Below are positions 1 through 10,399 of a stretch of DNA of 64,000 nt, piece after piece. The position numbers were made by a program, and so were the translations under genes. Below the pieces are notes generated by a model. It was not told the DNA's origin and searched no databases. It was given only the letters and a program-made list of their open reading frames with translations. Source of the stretch: Daucus carota subsp. sativus. Taxonomy: Eukaryota; Streptophyta; Magnoliopsida; Apiales; Apiaceae. The DNA lies in NCBI RefSeq assembly GCF_001625215.2, contig NC_030381.2, positions 54,113,214-54,177,213 on the forward strand. Reading direction: 5' to 3'. The number at the start of each line of letters is the position of its first letter. Position 1 is the first letter of the stretch.

Positions 1-325
1 ATGTTGGTGTCTACCAAATTGTGATTAATATTTCTTCTCTTTTGATTGGTCATGATTTTTGATAATATAGATGCTATAAGATGATATATTTGGTTCAATT
101 AGAACCTATTTTGATTCAAAATTATATAGCCAACATATTCAAGAAATATTATACATCTACGCACTGGAGTGTAGTGATTACATGGTTTTCTGCAACTGAT
201 ATTTGATAACAAAAAAAAATTAATTAATAATATATAAGAAATTATTATGAAACCTTTTTTTGAATAAAATTAAATAGGTTCCTAATACCTTTTTATTTAT
301 ACTAATGCACATTTTAAAATATATG

Positions 326-406
326 GTCGATATGTCCGAGTGGTTAAGGAGACAGACTTGAAATCTGTTGGGTTCGCCCGCGCAGGTTCGAACCCTGCTG
401 TCGACG
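326..406 (+). tRNA. tRNA-Ser (anticodon UGA)
   Basis: An 81-base tRNA that reads UCA serine codons. The acceptor stem pairs GTCGATA with TGTCGAC and leaves discriminator G at 406. The D region holds the class-II A box (GAGTGGTTAAGG), the anticodon loop is CTTGAAA with TGA as anticodon, a long variable arm (GGGTTCGCCC) is present as in type-II serine tRNAs, and the T arm is GCAGG-TTCGAAC-CCTGC. No intron and no encoded CCA, as usual for plant nuclear tRNA genes. A short T run (408-411) just downstream can serve as the Pol III terminator. Confidence 0.97.
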
Positions 407-796
407 ATTTTGTGTTTAAAATCTCTTTTGGGTCTCAACTAAAGCAGTTGTACTTATTCAAATAAAGTTTAAAATGTAATTACTACTCGCAGACTCCCAG
501 TCCATCCGTCCAATTTCATAAGGATTTTTCCCCTGCATATGCAATGCGGAGGTGCAAGTAATGCTACGTGTCTCTGTTATTATTATTTTTAGCTGATTCC
601 ACTATCATCTGTCATCCGTATATATGTATTGTGATGTTGTTTTTTTCTTACTCTGCTATGTTTTTTCAGCTCTAAATGACTGAGTTTTAACTCAACGACT
701 ACCTTTTACTACTTTTTATTATACACATGGATTAAATCTAAAATGTTTTTTTTCACTTTTGTTGTCCAATATAGTAATTATATCAATATTATTAAT
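407..796. other. AT-rich intergenic stretch, nothing recognised
   Basis: Between the tRNA gene and the foldback element. No coding frame, repeat or RNA structure that I can support. Confidence 0.6.
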
Positions 797-1597
797 TCTA
801 TAATCTGACTTTTTTTTCCAAAAATTTCATATATCCATTTTATTATTCATATTTTAACTTTACCAACATAAATACATGAATAATTTCTGTAATATTCCAA
901 TCTATATAATGATATTTACTATTTTAATTAAGATATTGGATATTTTAAAATTTAAAATTTTTATACGCCGATTATTTACCAAAATATATTTTATTTTTAT
1001 TATATACCATAAATTTCGACAAGTTTAAGAATTTTACAATACAGAATATAATAAACATATAATAAATCTACTATTATATGTTGTACCGAACTAGTTATTA
1101 TATAATAAACTAGTTCTGTACAATATATAATAAATATATTATATATATTTGAATACATATATTTCTATTTATTTTTTATTAATGTATTGTATTTTTTCAA
1201 TTAGCTAATATATTTATTATATGACGTAGGAAACTAGTTATTCATATTTCAAAAAAAATAATTAAATATCTGTTTTATTATTCATGTGTCAACCTTAACG
1301 ACAAATTTACTATAAATAAAATATGTTTATACTATTAAAATAAAAAATACTAATATAATTCGCTATAAAATTATCAAACTTGTCAAAATTTATGACATAT
1401 TATAAAAATAAAATATATTTTAGTAAATAGTTGGCGTATAAAAATTTAAGATATCCAATATCTTAATTAAAATAATAAATATCATTACATAGATTAGAAT
1501 ATTACAAAATAATTCATGTATTATAAATATGTTGCTAAAAAAATATGAATGATAAAATGGATATCTGAAAGTTTTGGGAAAAAATGTTAGATTATAA
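797..1597. repeat. AT-rich foldback (inverted repeat) element
   Basis: The stretch from about 797 to 1020 is the diverged reverse complement of about 1385 to 1597. For example TTAATTAAGATATTGGATAT near 927-946 is mirrored near 1449-1468, and TTTTTATACGCC (958-969) is mirrored by GGCGTATAAAAA (1432-1444). Arms are roughly 200-230 bases with a centre that contains a smaller palindrome around ACTAGTT (1090-1118). This is the form of a foldback MITE. The ends are not sharp and no target duplication could be fixed, so the superfamily is open. Confidence 0.75.
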
Positions 1598-1938
1598 ATA
1601 CCCATGTGTATAATAAATAGCAGTATTTAGAGTTGAAAAAACATAATAGAGAGTATATAGTTAAAGAAAAACAACAACAGAATACACACATACAGTGTGG
1701 AATACACGTAGCTAAAGAAAACTGAAGAAAAATAACAATAGAGTGTACATGTACAGGTGACAGTGGAATCCACGTCATTCTGTACATAATTCTGTATCCC
1801 TCTCTGTAAACATAGCATTACTCTATAACAAATCCCACAGCCACCTTCACAAATTTCACTCCCTTACTTCACACTCTCTCCCGAAACAAAAATCTCGCTC
1901 TCACTCCCTCTCTTTCCGTCTCACTCCCTCTCTCAAAA

Positions 1939-2182
1939 ATGAGTACTAGAATTACATCAACCCTAGACACTCATAGGTGGCACCATGCTAGGTCTCATAG
2001 CATTTGCTCTACTGATTCTCGCATGCTCTTACTGGAAAAAAGGTGGCAGAATCCACGACAGAGACATTGAGGCCGCAGATAAAAAACCAGAAAAATCGAT
2101 AAGTAAAAAACCCGAAAAATCGAAGGTGGTGGTGATTATGGCGGGAGATGAGAAACCTACGTATTTGGCGACTCCCTTGTGA
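1939..2182 (+). pseudogene. GDU: GLUTAMINE DUMPER-like gene with internal deletion
   Basis: GDU proteins are small single-pass plant membrane proteins that affect amino-acid export; the family carries a membrane segment followed by a cytosolic VIMAG motif. Here the frame from 1985 reads the second half of the membrane segment (MLGLIAFALLILACSYW) and then VVVIMAGDEKPTYLATP, ending with TGA at 2180. The expected start, ATG at 1939 (MSTRITSTL...RWH), lies in another frame: the usual linker between the Trp-His and the Met-Leu-Gly-Leu, about a dozen residues, is missing at 1983-1985 and the frame is lost. The C-terminal tail is also cut right after the VIMAG block. A 65-residue product from 1985 is possible but would lack the extracellular part. 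I read it as a pseudogene; a sequencing or assembly gap is the alternative. Confidence 0.8.
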
Positions 2183-2426
2183 AACAACAGAGAGTTTGTT
2201 TGCTTGGTAAAATTAAGTGAGAACAATGAGGAGGATGACGTGGAACACAAGAATGGGACAGTGATATACTGTAGTGCAACCACACATACATGAAAGAGCT
2301 GGAAGTTAGCCTGGTTTGTTATCGAAAGTGTTTCGATCAATATATTCATATTTTTTTTGTGTATTGTCTTCTACAATTTTGGTAGGATCGTTTATCTCGA
2401 GAGCCGGATTTCCTATGTAATTTTAA

Positions 2427-2676
2427 CCCTCTGTCCCAAATTAACTGTCCAGTTTGATTTTTTGGTGGTCAATTTGACCCATCTTTGACTGTAAATTAAA
2501 AATTATTCTTTTATAATTTAACAAAACTGAAAAATACATTTTAAAATAGAATTGATAATCTTTTCAATAATATATTTTTCATAATTTTATTCAATTTTTT
2601 AATATACATATTTTTGAATCAAAATCGAGTCAAATTGACCTTAAAAAAGTCAAATAAGACAATTAATTTGGGACGA
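2427..2676. mobile_element. Stowaway-like MITE
   Basis: Left end CTGTCCCAAATTAACTGTCC is matched by the reverse complement of the right end (GACAATTAATTTGGGACG). Inner arms GGTCAATTTGAC and GTCAAATTGACC also pair. Size and the GTCCCAAAT termini are those of Tc1/mariner-type Stowaway elements. Exact ends and the TA duplication are not certain. Confidence 0.6.
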
Positions 2677-2917
2677 AAACACATTCGCCTCAGGTTTAAA
2701 ACACAAATACTCTCTTCATTTCATGATAAATTCAGATGCAAAATTATATATCCCGAAACAAATAACATAAATAATGTAAACTGTCTGGTTCTAAAACATT
2801 TTATTTTGCCAATTTACTAATTCTACATTCATTTGAACTAAAAAATTTCGATTTATCACAAAAACTGTTCAATGTTCATATTAAATTTTTTTTGATTAAT
2901 CCTTTGAAAAATATACC

Positions 2918-3007
2918 ACCGATTTAATGATTATACTCTCATTTGGACATAAAAATTATTTAACCGATTTAATGATTATACTCTCATTTGGACATAAAAA
3001 TTATTTA
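2918..3007. repeat. 45-bp tandem repeat, two copies
   Basis: The 45-base unit starting ACCGATTTAATGATTATACT occurs twice back to back (2918-2962 and 2963-3007) with essentially no differences, so the duplication is recent. Confidence 0.9.
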
Positions 3008-3044
3008 TTCGAAAAGATATGTCAAACAGACATTTTATACAATT

Positions 3045-3570
3045 CAAATCCTATCAGCACATAATGAAAACAGATCCACATCAGATAAATTCAAACATAC
3101 CTAAACAAATACATTACAAAACATTCCAAAAGGAGATACATATGAACACTTAAAAAATTGAATTTTATTGGAAAAAATTAATTACAATGAAAGAAAACAA
3201 AAGGATCGGATGGACTCTTCGAATTCTAATTTTTTGAAACTTCGTTTTTTATTAAATTTTTATCCCAAATCAGAAATTACTCATAAATCACTTGTATTTG
3301 TATTGTTATATTTTTAATAACTCTTAAGTCATTAATAAGTCAAAATTACTCAAACCGATATTTTATGCAATACAACAATACAAATCCTATCAGTAATGAT
3401 CTACTATCATCAGTACAGATTTGACGCAGGCTTTCCACATGGATAAATTCAAACATACCTAAACAAATACATGACAAAACACTCCAAAAGAAGATACACA
3501 TTTACACCTAAAAAATTGGATTTTATTGGGAAAAAATTCAACAGCAATGAAAGAAACTAAAAAGATCGGA
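3045..3570. repeat. Direct duplication, two diverged copies
   Basis: 3045-3210 and 3381-3570 align along their length: both start CAAATCCTATCAG, share ATAAATTCAAACATACCTAA and CTAAACAAATACAT, and end AATGAAAGAAA...GATCGGA. The second copy has a roughly 30-base insertion near its start. Both lie in the 3' flank of the F-box gene. Confidence 0.8.
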
Positions 3571-3793
3571 GGATAAAAACCGGTGGAAGACCCTCCGGTA
3601 AAGACAGAGACAAAGAATGAGACCCGACTGGAACTCTAATTTTGATTATTTTAAAAGGCAAACGTGGTCACTTTATTACGATGATATAAAACAAAATTAA
3701 ACTATGCATGCATCTCGTATAGTCGCTGAAGAAAAAATTCAGCTTCAACACCAGTCGTCATCAGTCCAGACCTTCCAAAAAGAAGGTGATTAA

Positions 3794-4912
3794 CTATTCG
3801 AATTCAGCCTCATTCTGGAATCCTTCCAAATAGACGAGGCTATCGGTGTATTCATCAAGTACTGTACGCTGTACATGACTAGTCTCTCCAGAAAGAATCT
3901 TCTTGGTGTTTTTCTTTTTATAATCATAAAGATAGAAGTCATGAAAGTAGCCACCAACATGTTCTCTCATGACAATCTGCCCGACGCCCAAAATAAGAGG
4001 TACCCGAACTCTCTTCCAATCAGCGGCCCCATCAAGATTCAACTTTTTGGTCCAGGACCCACAAACATCATCAAGTGTCCATAAACTGACTGATCCATCG
4101 CCACTGGACTCGAAGATCATTGCAACAGAATCACCAAATTTCAAAGCATTCGACTTTGCTATATGGTGCAATGGATAAGGTTTCACTCCAAACACCTCAT
4201 TATGCAAATCGAAGGAGAGTAATACAAGGCGACCATCTATGTACAATACCCCGTCATCCTTAAGTTGAACACATTTGGGTAAATTACAGAGCATTGTATT
4301 TATTACAGTTTTAGGAACCTCAATCTCTTTCCAAGAATCGGCATTGGAGGAATACAAAATCGCCTCTACTAATTGATGCGAATACCCAAGGACTATAAGA
4401 ATCTTGTAATCATTACAAATGGAATCATAACCGAACCCAAAACTAAAATGTGGATCAAAATCCAACCGCGACTTATAATATTGATACACGCGAATTAGCT
4501 TTGGAGGAGGAGGAATCATCTTCAACCGCTTCGTGGACGGATTCCATACATGTATAATAGCAGCAAGTGAATTAGAAAGACAAAGAAGACCATTACAAGA
4601 GCCGACAGAACAAGTCGAACCAGGAAAATGTGATCGTGGTGGCAGTTTGAGGATAATAACGGATTCTTCTTCTTCTTCTTCTTCTTTGGAGTAGTGGGGG
4701 AATCCTTCACGTGTGGTAAGTACCGAGAAACGGGTTTGTTTTTTCTGGGAATTGGCGAGATGAGTGTTGATGAATTTTGGGTTTGATATAATGGATTGCC
4801 ACAGTTTGCAGACTGCGGTGCACAGGAGCAGTGATTTTGCAGGCAACAATGAGAGTATTGTGAAGATTAGTTCTTCCGGTATATGATTAATGCCCATCTT
4901 TCTCATCCCCAT
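3794..4912 (-). CDS. F-box protein with F-box-associated (FBA) domain
   Basis: A single-exon, 372-residue protein, the usual size for plant F-box/FBA proteins. The F-box lies at about residues 8-48 (INHIPEELIFTILSLLPAKS ... CKLWQSIISNPKF), the part that contacts SKP1 in SCF ubiquitin ligases. The rest matches the FBA layout: GSCNGLLCL near residue 103, NPSTKRLKMIPPPP, FGFGYDSICNDYKILIV and later LWTLDDVCGSWTKKLN. That C-terminal half is thought to pick the substrate, which cannot be told from sequence. A run of GAA/GAG codons (plus-strand TTC repeats, 4665-4685) gives an acidic stretch of about seven glutamates near residue 77, likely length-variable. The start at 4912 is an ATG six residues before the F-box; an in-frame ATG two codons on would change little. 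Stop TAA-type end at 3794. Confidence 0.93.
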   Translation of the reverse strand: MGMRKMGINHIPEELIFTILSLLPAKSLLLCTAVCKLWQSIISNPKFINTHLANSQKKQTRFSVLTTREGFPHYSKEEEEEEESVIILKLPPRSHFPGSTCSVGSCNGLLCLSNSLAAIIHVWNPSTKRLKMIPPPPKLIRVYQYYKSRLDFDPHFSFGFGYDSICNDYKILIVLGYSHQLVEAILYSSNADSWKEIEVPKTVINTMLCNLPKCVQLKDDGVLYIDGRLVLLSFDLHNEVFGVKPYPLHHIAKSNALKFGDSVAMIFESSGDGSVSLWTLDDVCGSWTKKLNLDGAADWKRVRVPLILGVGQIVMREHVGGYFHDFYLYDYKKKNTKKILSGETSHVQRTVLDEYTDSLVYLEGFQNEAEFE

Positions 4913-5177
4913 TCAGCCTGGATTTTGAGAAAATATTAGGGTTTTATTCTAGATCAACAACTGTTCTGATGTTGTTTAATTTGTTGTGCCAGAAGTAGTG
5001 TTTATAGGCTAAAAATGTTTTCATCGTAGGACTCGATCTTTATGTTGTCCATATTAAGTGGAGTCTTATCCTACTAAACTAATCATATTCTTTTTAATTT
5101 AAAAATAAATAATATCTTTGATCATTAAATTATATAAATGTTTTATTATTTACGGATATTTTTAAATATGATTATTA

Positions 5178-5356
5178 GAGTAGTGCTAGATGCACATAAT
5201 TATGTACATAAATTTTTGTATCTATTCACGTGGCAAGTGATGTGGTGGGTTTCAATTAGAATTGATGTAAATGCAGAACGCTCATTCCAATTAAAATCCA
5301 CCACATTTCATTATGTACATGTTTTTGTACATAATTATGTGCACCAAGTATTTTCC
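5178..5356. mobile_element. Small MITE with 9-bp target duplication (Mutator-like)
   Basis: Terminal inverted repeats carry TGCACATAATTATGTACA on the left (5191-5208) and its complement on the right. The flanks TGATTATTA (5169-5177) and TAATTATTA (5357-5365) match at eight of nine positions, as expected for a Mutator-type 9-bp duplication. No coding capacity. Its core shares GATGTAAATGCAG with the element at 47857-48049. Confidence 0.75.
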
Positions 5357-5523
5357 TAATTATTAATTAATTATTAAAATTATTATTCAGCTTATTAAGT
5401 ATATGGTAGAATACAAAATCCCGTGATTTATGAATTCATCTTTATGCATGTTATTTATGTTGCAAGACATAATCTCCATATTGTCGTATGTTTAAAAAAT
5501 GTATAGGCTTAAAATTTTAAAAA

Positions 5524-6049
5524 GGTTAATTATCTACTTGGTCACTGAAGTGGGCTTAATATATCAAGTTGGTCTGAACTCAAAACAGTATCAAGATGAT
5601 CATTGAAGTGGTCATACATATCAAACAAGTACCTTGAAATATGAGTTCAAGTGGTAAAAATATTATTTATAAAGTTGTACATATTATTTTTGAATGTTAC
5701 TAAAACCAAGTAAAAGGTTATCACTTCTAATATTTATGATAATATATTTGGATTTATCAAATTTATTTAATATTTATTTTTAATTAAAACAAATAAATAA
5801 CTATATAATAAAATATAAATAATAAATAAAATATAAATATATTATTTTAAATACTAGAAGTCATAACCTTTTAGTTGGTTGTGGAAACATTTAAAAATAA
5901 TGTGTAAAACTTTATAAATAATATTTTTACTGCTTGAACTCATATTTCAAGTTACTTGTTTGATATTTATGTTGACTTTAATGACTATCTTGATATCACC
6001 GACTTGATACATTAAGCCACTTCAATGATCAACTTGATAATTAACCCAA
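5524..6049. mobile_element. Foldback MITE with 9-bp target duplication
   Basis: The left end GGTTAATTATCTACTTGGTC and the right end (reverse complement GGTTAATTATCAAGTTGATC) form long imperfect inverted repeats, continuing through GAAGTGG and CTTAATATATCAAGT and into the centre. The 9-mers TTTTAAAAA at 5515-5523 and 6050-6058 look like the target duplication. No ORF. A Mutator-like non-autonomous element is the best reading. Confidence 0.8.
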
Positions 6050-6107
6050 TTTTAAAAACTCTGATTAAATGCTATTCAGTTTTCAAACATAATTTAAAAA
6101 CTTGATT

Positions 6108-6159
6108 ATGTATTCCAGTTTTTATAGTTTCAAAAAAAAAATGTATTCCAGTTTTTATA
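6108..6159 (+). mobile_element. Micro-retroinsertion with 19-bp target duplication
   Basis: ATGTATTCCAGTTTTTATA occurs at 6108-6126 and again, identical, at 6141-6159. Between the copies lies only GTTTC plus nine A. A poly(A) stub between direct repeats of this length is what a hugely 5'-truncated LINE/SINE insertion leaves. Confidence 0.75.
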
Positions 6160-6317
6160 TAATTTATTTTTAACTTAAGTTGAATATATCTTAATATTAT
6201 GATCAATAATAATAATAAATATCCTTGAAAAATCGCACTAAATACACCTCATAAATTGTTTGGATTTCGGAAAATAAATTAGGAAACAAATTAAAAGTTG
6301 TGTTTGTGTGTGATTAG

Positions 6318-6385
6318 AAAACAGAATTTGTCTTGGCAAAAAAAAAAAAACAGAATTTGTATATGAAAAAAAAAACAGAATTTGT
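6318..6385 (+). mobile_element. Two stacked poly(A) micro-insertions
   Basis: The target ACAGAATTTGT occurs three times (6321-6331, 6350-6360, 6375-6385). The first spacer is CTTGGC plus a long A run, the second ATATG plus an A run. This fits two successive truncated retro-insertions at one site; slippage in A runs could have helped. Confidence 0.65.
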
Positions 6386-6428
6386 AAGGAGTTTTGTGTA
6401 GATTTCCGACGTCGTGGTTCAAATAATA

Positions 6429-6727
6429 CTCCCTCCGTCCAAGCAGATTCTTTACGGTTTCCTTTTTGGGATATCCCATCCAATTCTTTACATTTCAAAA
6501 CTTACCAAAAATAGTCAATGGGTCCCACCACTACCCAACTTTTCCTCCCTTTTCACATTACTTTTACTTTATTTTCACACTACTTTTACTCCACTATCTC
6601 TCTTTTATACATTAAAAATTAGTGGGTCCCACCACTTCACCCACTTTTTCTTCTTTTTTCAACTACTTTATACATATTTCTTAACCTCTGTGCCCAAACC
6701 AAACGTAAAGAATTGGCTGGGACGGAG
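6429..6727. mobile_element. Stowaway MITE (copy 1)
   Basis: Begins CTCCCTCCGTCCAAGCAGAT after TA (6427-6428) and ends GGCTGGGACGGAG before TA. It is closely similar along its length to the element at 37101-37401. Just after the right end, the stretch ATTGGCTGGGACGGAGTAGT with its flank is repeated in tandem (about 6711-6780), so the right border is duplicated. Confidence 0.9.
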
Positions 6728-6844
6728 TAGTATACATTTAGGTAGATTGGCTGGGACGGAGTAGTATACATTTAGGTAGATTCTGTTAAAAAAATATACT
6801 TACATTTAGGTAGATAGATCATAGATGAGTAGTAGACTAGTAGT

Positions 6845-7745
6845 TAGGGGGGAGCATGGGCCGGTTCGGCTCGGTTTCCGGATAAAACCGGAACTGCAAC
6901 TATATATCTTCGGTTTTTAAAATCGAAAACCGCAACCGCCGGTTCGGATTCGGATTCGGTTTCGGTTTAAAAACCCCGGTTCGGTTATAATCGGTTCGGT
7001 TTCGGTTACAAAACCGACAAATATAAGAATGAAAAATAATATATGTATGAGACAAATTAATGCGCGTAATTTAGACATAATAATTAATATAAGATTAGAA
7101 TTTAATAAAATAATAATATTTTATATAATGTTCAAAAGATTATGGTAAGCAGTGAGCATAGTCTGGTGTTAGAGTATTTATTTTCCGGTGACAATTGCCT
7201 TATTAACATCTAAGAAACAGAGTCCTGGATAGAGTGTTCCAGTAACTAAAACAAAGCAGCTGAAAAATAAAATATAAGAGTATAAAAGCTTGAGCTTGAT
7301 GAAGCTAATTAAAAAGTTTCAGAGGCTACCTCTCTGCTTAATATAATTATGTCAAGATATGCAAGTAATAACTCACAGAGTATATTACTATTATTTATGT
7401 AAAAGACTTTGAGAAAGTTACGTGGAGAGTCTGGAGATTATAATTTGTAGTTTTTGTATATTATGTGAACTTATAACTTGAATAGCTTTTTTAATTTTCA
7501 AATTCGAAATAAATTAGATATTTATTATTAATAAATATATATAATATTTATTATTTAATTATTATTTTAATAATCGGTTCGGTTCGGTTTTTATCGGTTC
7601 GGTTGGAAGGTATAACCGGAACCGAACCATTTAAATCGGTTCGGTTTTTTATTTTTCGGTTTCGGTTTCGGATCGGTTATATTCGGATCGGTTTTCTCCG
7701 ATTTTTCCCGGTTTCGGTTTCAAATCGATTTTTTGCTCAGCCCTA
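6845..7745. mobile_element. Non-autonomous hAT element with CGGTT-rich ends
   Basis: Ends TAGGGGGGAGCA and (reverse complement) TAGGGCTGAGCA. The 8-bp duplication CTAGTAGT is exact on both sides (6837-6844 and 7746-7753), which identifies the hAT superfamily. Both subterminal zones consist of dozens of GGTTCGG/CGGTTTCGG motifs; the 450-base centre is AT-rich. No transposase frame. Length 901 bp. Confidence 0.93.
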
Positions 7746-7936
7746 CTAGTAGTGGACTAGTGGCTTAATTATCAATCAAGGTTACTTGTCAAAATTATCG
7801 GAATGAGATTTATACAGTACAATCCATGAGTCTGTTCTGGAAAGGAAAATGCTCCGCGACAATCAAATTCGCAGCACTGGATCCCCAACTGCTTTAAAGG
7901 TGAATTGCGTAAACAATTAACCCTCTTTTTTAGATA

Positions 7937-8205
7937 CTCTCTGTCTCTCTCTCTCCGTCCCAAAACAGTGTCACATTTGATTTTGTGCGGGTCAAATTGA
8001 CTAAAGTTTGAATAAAATTTATTAAAATTTATCAATTGGCAAAATAAAAAAAATATATCACTAAATAACTTTTAATCTACTTTAAAATGTAATTTTTAGC
8101 TTTTTAAAATAATGAGCGAATTACTTATAATTTTTGGTCAAAATTTAGTCAATTTGACCAAAAAATAGAAATGTGACAACTATTTTAATTTTAAGACGGA
8201 GAGAG
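7937..8205. mobile_element. Stowaway MITE with expanded CT run at left end
   Basis: Inverted ends CTCTCT...CCGTCCCAAAACAGTGTCACATTTG and AAATGTGACAACTA...AGACGGAGAGAG, flanked by TA. Inner arms GGTCAAATTGACTAAA and TTTAGTCAATTTGACC pair. The left terminus has grown by CT repeats. Confidence 0.8.
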
Positions 8206-8290
8206 TATATATCAAGATAGTTAGGAGAACGTTTGGATCGAGAATCGAAAATGAAAATGACTAAGTATGGAACTAGCTCTGCTTGATTAG

Positions 8291-8861
8291 TAGGGTTAAA
8301 AATGGGGCGGGTTCGGGGTGGTGACTTCATTTCTCAGCCCCGCCCCATATATATTTTTCCTGCTCCGTCCCCGCCTCATTCCCTGCGGGGATTTATTTTT
8401 AATCCCCATCCCCGCCCCACCGGGGATTTAATATAATTTCGCCCCGCCCCGCCTTGCCCCGCTGTTATAATATTACACTAAATTTAGTAATTTTTTCTTC
8501 AGAATTTAATAAAAATATACGAGACATGTATATTAAAAGCAAAAAACTAAATATAATAGAAATCAAAGAGACATGTTATACATTGTAAAATTATAGTTTT
8601 GTATATTATAAAATAATAATGTTAAATATAATAAATATATTATATTAAATATATATATTTATTTATTTATATTAAATATATGCGGGGCGGGGCGGGGAAT
8701 CCCCGCGGGGATTCAACAAATACCATACTTGCCCCATATTTTGGCGGGGCGGGAAATCATCCCCGTCACTACCCCATTCCCCATATTAACGGGACGGATC
8801 TGCCCCATTCGGGGCGGGTTGGGACGAGTTCCCCATTTTTCCCACTCCATTTTTAACCCTA
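8291..8861. mobile_element. Non-autonomous hAT element with GGGGCGGG-rich ends
   Basis: Ends TAGGGTTAAAAATGG and its complement CCATTTTTAACCCTA. Exact 8-bp duplication TTGATTAG at 8283-8290 and 8862-8869. Subterminal zones are packed with GGGGCGGGG/CCCCGCCCC motifs, very unlike the AT-rich surroundings. Length 571 bp, no coding frame. Confidence 0.94.
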
Positions 8862-9084
8862 TTGATTAGTAAATCTTAAGCTTTGATATAATTTAAAAGA
8901 TATGGTTGGCCGTGGGCCTGTATCAATGAAGTGCTTTTCACTGATATCAATGAAAAAAAATGAAAATATGAAACTAGATATCTCATGAACATGTAAAAAA
9001 TAATTTACTCACTAAATAAGAATGAAATTACTATTTCATAGACAAAAATACTAAACCAAACAATAATACATACGTGAGATTACG

Positions 9085-9333
9085 TGGGTGTTTGTTTCCC
9101 ATTTTTAAGCCGGACTTCTGATTTATAAGTTAGAAGAACTTATTTCATACCGTTTGTGTAAAAAGTCAAGAAACACTTATACAAAGTTAAGGAATGCTAA
9201 CTTTTGTTTTAGAGCTTCTGCTTATTTCCCAAACACTTTAATCGCTTATAAGTCTTAACTTGCTTCTAACTTCTACTCCACTTTTTTATTTTAAGCAAGA
9301 AGCACTTATTTTAAACTCACCCAAACGGCCCTT
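9085..9333. mobile_element. Possible MITE with GGGTGTTTG-type ends
   Basis: Left GGGTGTTTGTTTCCC and the reverse complement of the right end (GGGCCGTTTGGGTGAG) resemble each other, and inner TTATAAGTTAGAAG and CTTCTAACTT-type stretches pair. Flanks share TTACG only, so the target duplication is unclear. Tourist- or hAT-type is possible. Confidence 0.45.
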
Positions 9334-9525
9334 ACGATTCTTTCTCAATTGAAAATGAACGCTCCTGCGTCCACATCAATTACATACTCGAATTAAATCC
9401 TTCTATACTGTCACGTCATCTTGTTACATTTTTCTTATAACTTTTCTTGTTCCTCTAGCATTATTACTCCGCTCGAAATATATAAATGAAAAATTTCTTC
9501 AAAATCTCGATCCATTAGTACTGAC

Positions 9526-9993
9526 TAGGGATGTAAACGAGCCGAGCCGAGTCAAACACTGCCAGGCTCGGCTCGAGCTCGACTGAAAAGTTTGGGGCTC
9601 GAGCTCGAGTTCGAGTTCGACCGAGCCTTTAATTTCAAGTTCGAAGCTCGGCTCGTAAATAGTTCGATAGGCTCGAAAGCTCGAATCGAGTTACCAAATA
9701 TTGACAAAAACTCGAAATATGATCGGTTCGACTCGAGTTCGATTCGATTAAATATATAAATTATAAATAAAATATTGAATATATTAGTAAAAATATATTT
9801 ATAATAAAAAAATTAAAAAATAATAGAGGTTAAGGCTCGCGAACCTTACGAGCCGAGTAATTTGAAGCTCGAGCTCGACTCGGTAAAACATTCGAATAGC
9901 TCGAGCTCGGCTCGATTATTACCGAATCAAATTCGAATATTTTCCGAGTCGAACTCGAGTAGTTCACGAATAGTTTGGTTTGTTTACCCCCTA
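9526..9993. mobile_element. Non-autonomous hAT element with GCTCGAGCTCG-rich ends
   Basis: Starts TAGGGATGTAAACGAGCC and ends GGTTTGTTTACCCCCTA. Exact 8-bp duplication GTACTGAC at 9518-9525 and 9994-10001. Subterminal zones are repeats of GGCTCG/GAGCTCG. Length 468 bp, no coding frame. This is the third hAT in 3.2 kb. Confidence 0.94.
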
Positions 9994-10112
9994 GTACTGA
10001 CGAACGGGAAACCACGAGGAGTTACTTCGTGGCAGTAAGCCGACCCATTATATCAAACGCTCAAATCTTTCGTACATTATTAAATATTTATTATTTAATA
10101 TTTGTTAACATT

Positions 10113-10157
10113 TTAAGTTAGCTTTTTTTTTTTAAACCATTAAGTTAGCTTTTTTGA
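10113..10157 (-). mobile_element. Poly(A) micro-insertion with target duplication
   Basis: TTAAGTTAGCTTTTT occurs at 10113 and again at 10140. On the minus strand the insert reads ATGGTTT followed by A residues. Confidence 0.6.
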
Positions 10158-10399
10158 TTGAGTTTATGAATTATAATTTAATGTGACTTATATGATAAGT
10201 TAAAGTTTAAAAATAATTATAATTTAACATGACTTATATTGACGAGTTGAAGTTTAAAATATCTGTTCAGGTAATTTTAATTTTTAAATGACTTATGAAT
10301 TATGAAAAATATAATAATGAGAACAAAAGTGACTTACAGCCTATATTTAATAAATAAATTATCTCTCATATTTAATAAATTTTAGCTTAAAAAAGAGTT

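Larger units (their letters stand above)
2183..3793. other. Intergenic stretch between GDU remnant and F-box gene
   Basis: Non-coding and AT-rich. It holds one Stowaway-like MITE, a 45-bp tandem repeat and a larger direct duplication (all listed separately). The last few hundred bases are the 3' flank of the minus-strand F-box gene. Confidence 0.6.

Noticed and set aside
2029-2349. 106-codon minus-strand frame over the GDU locus
   Set aside because: Shadow of the GDU sequence; the VIMAG motif and membrane segment are on the plus strand.
6414-6764. 116-codon plus-strand frame at 6.4 kb (and similar at 37.1 kb)
   Set aside because: Lies entirely in Stowaway MITEs; the two copies share nucleotides through TIRs, not a protein signature.
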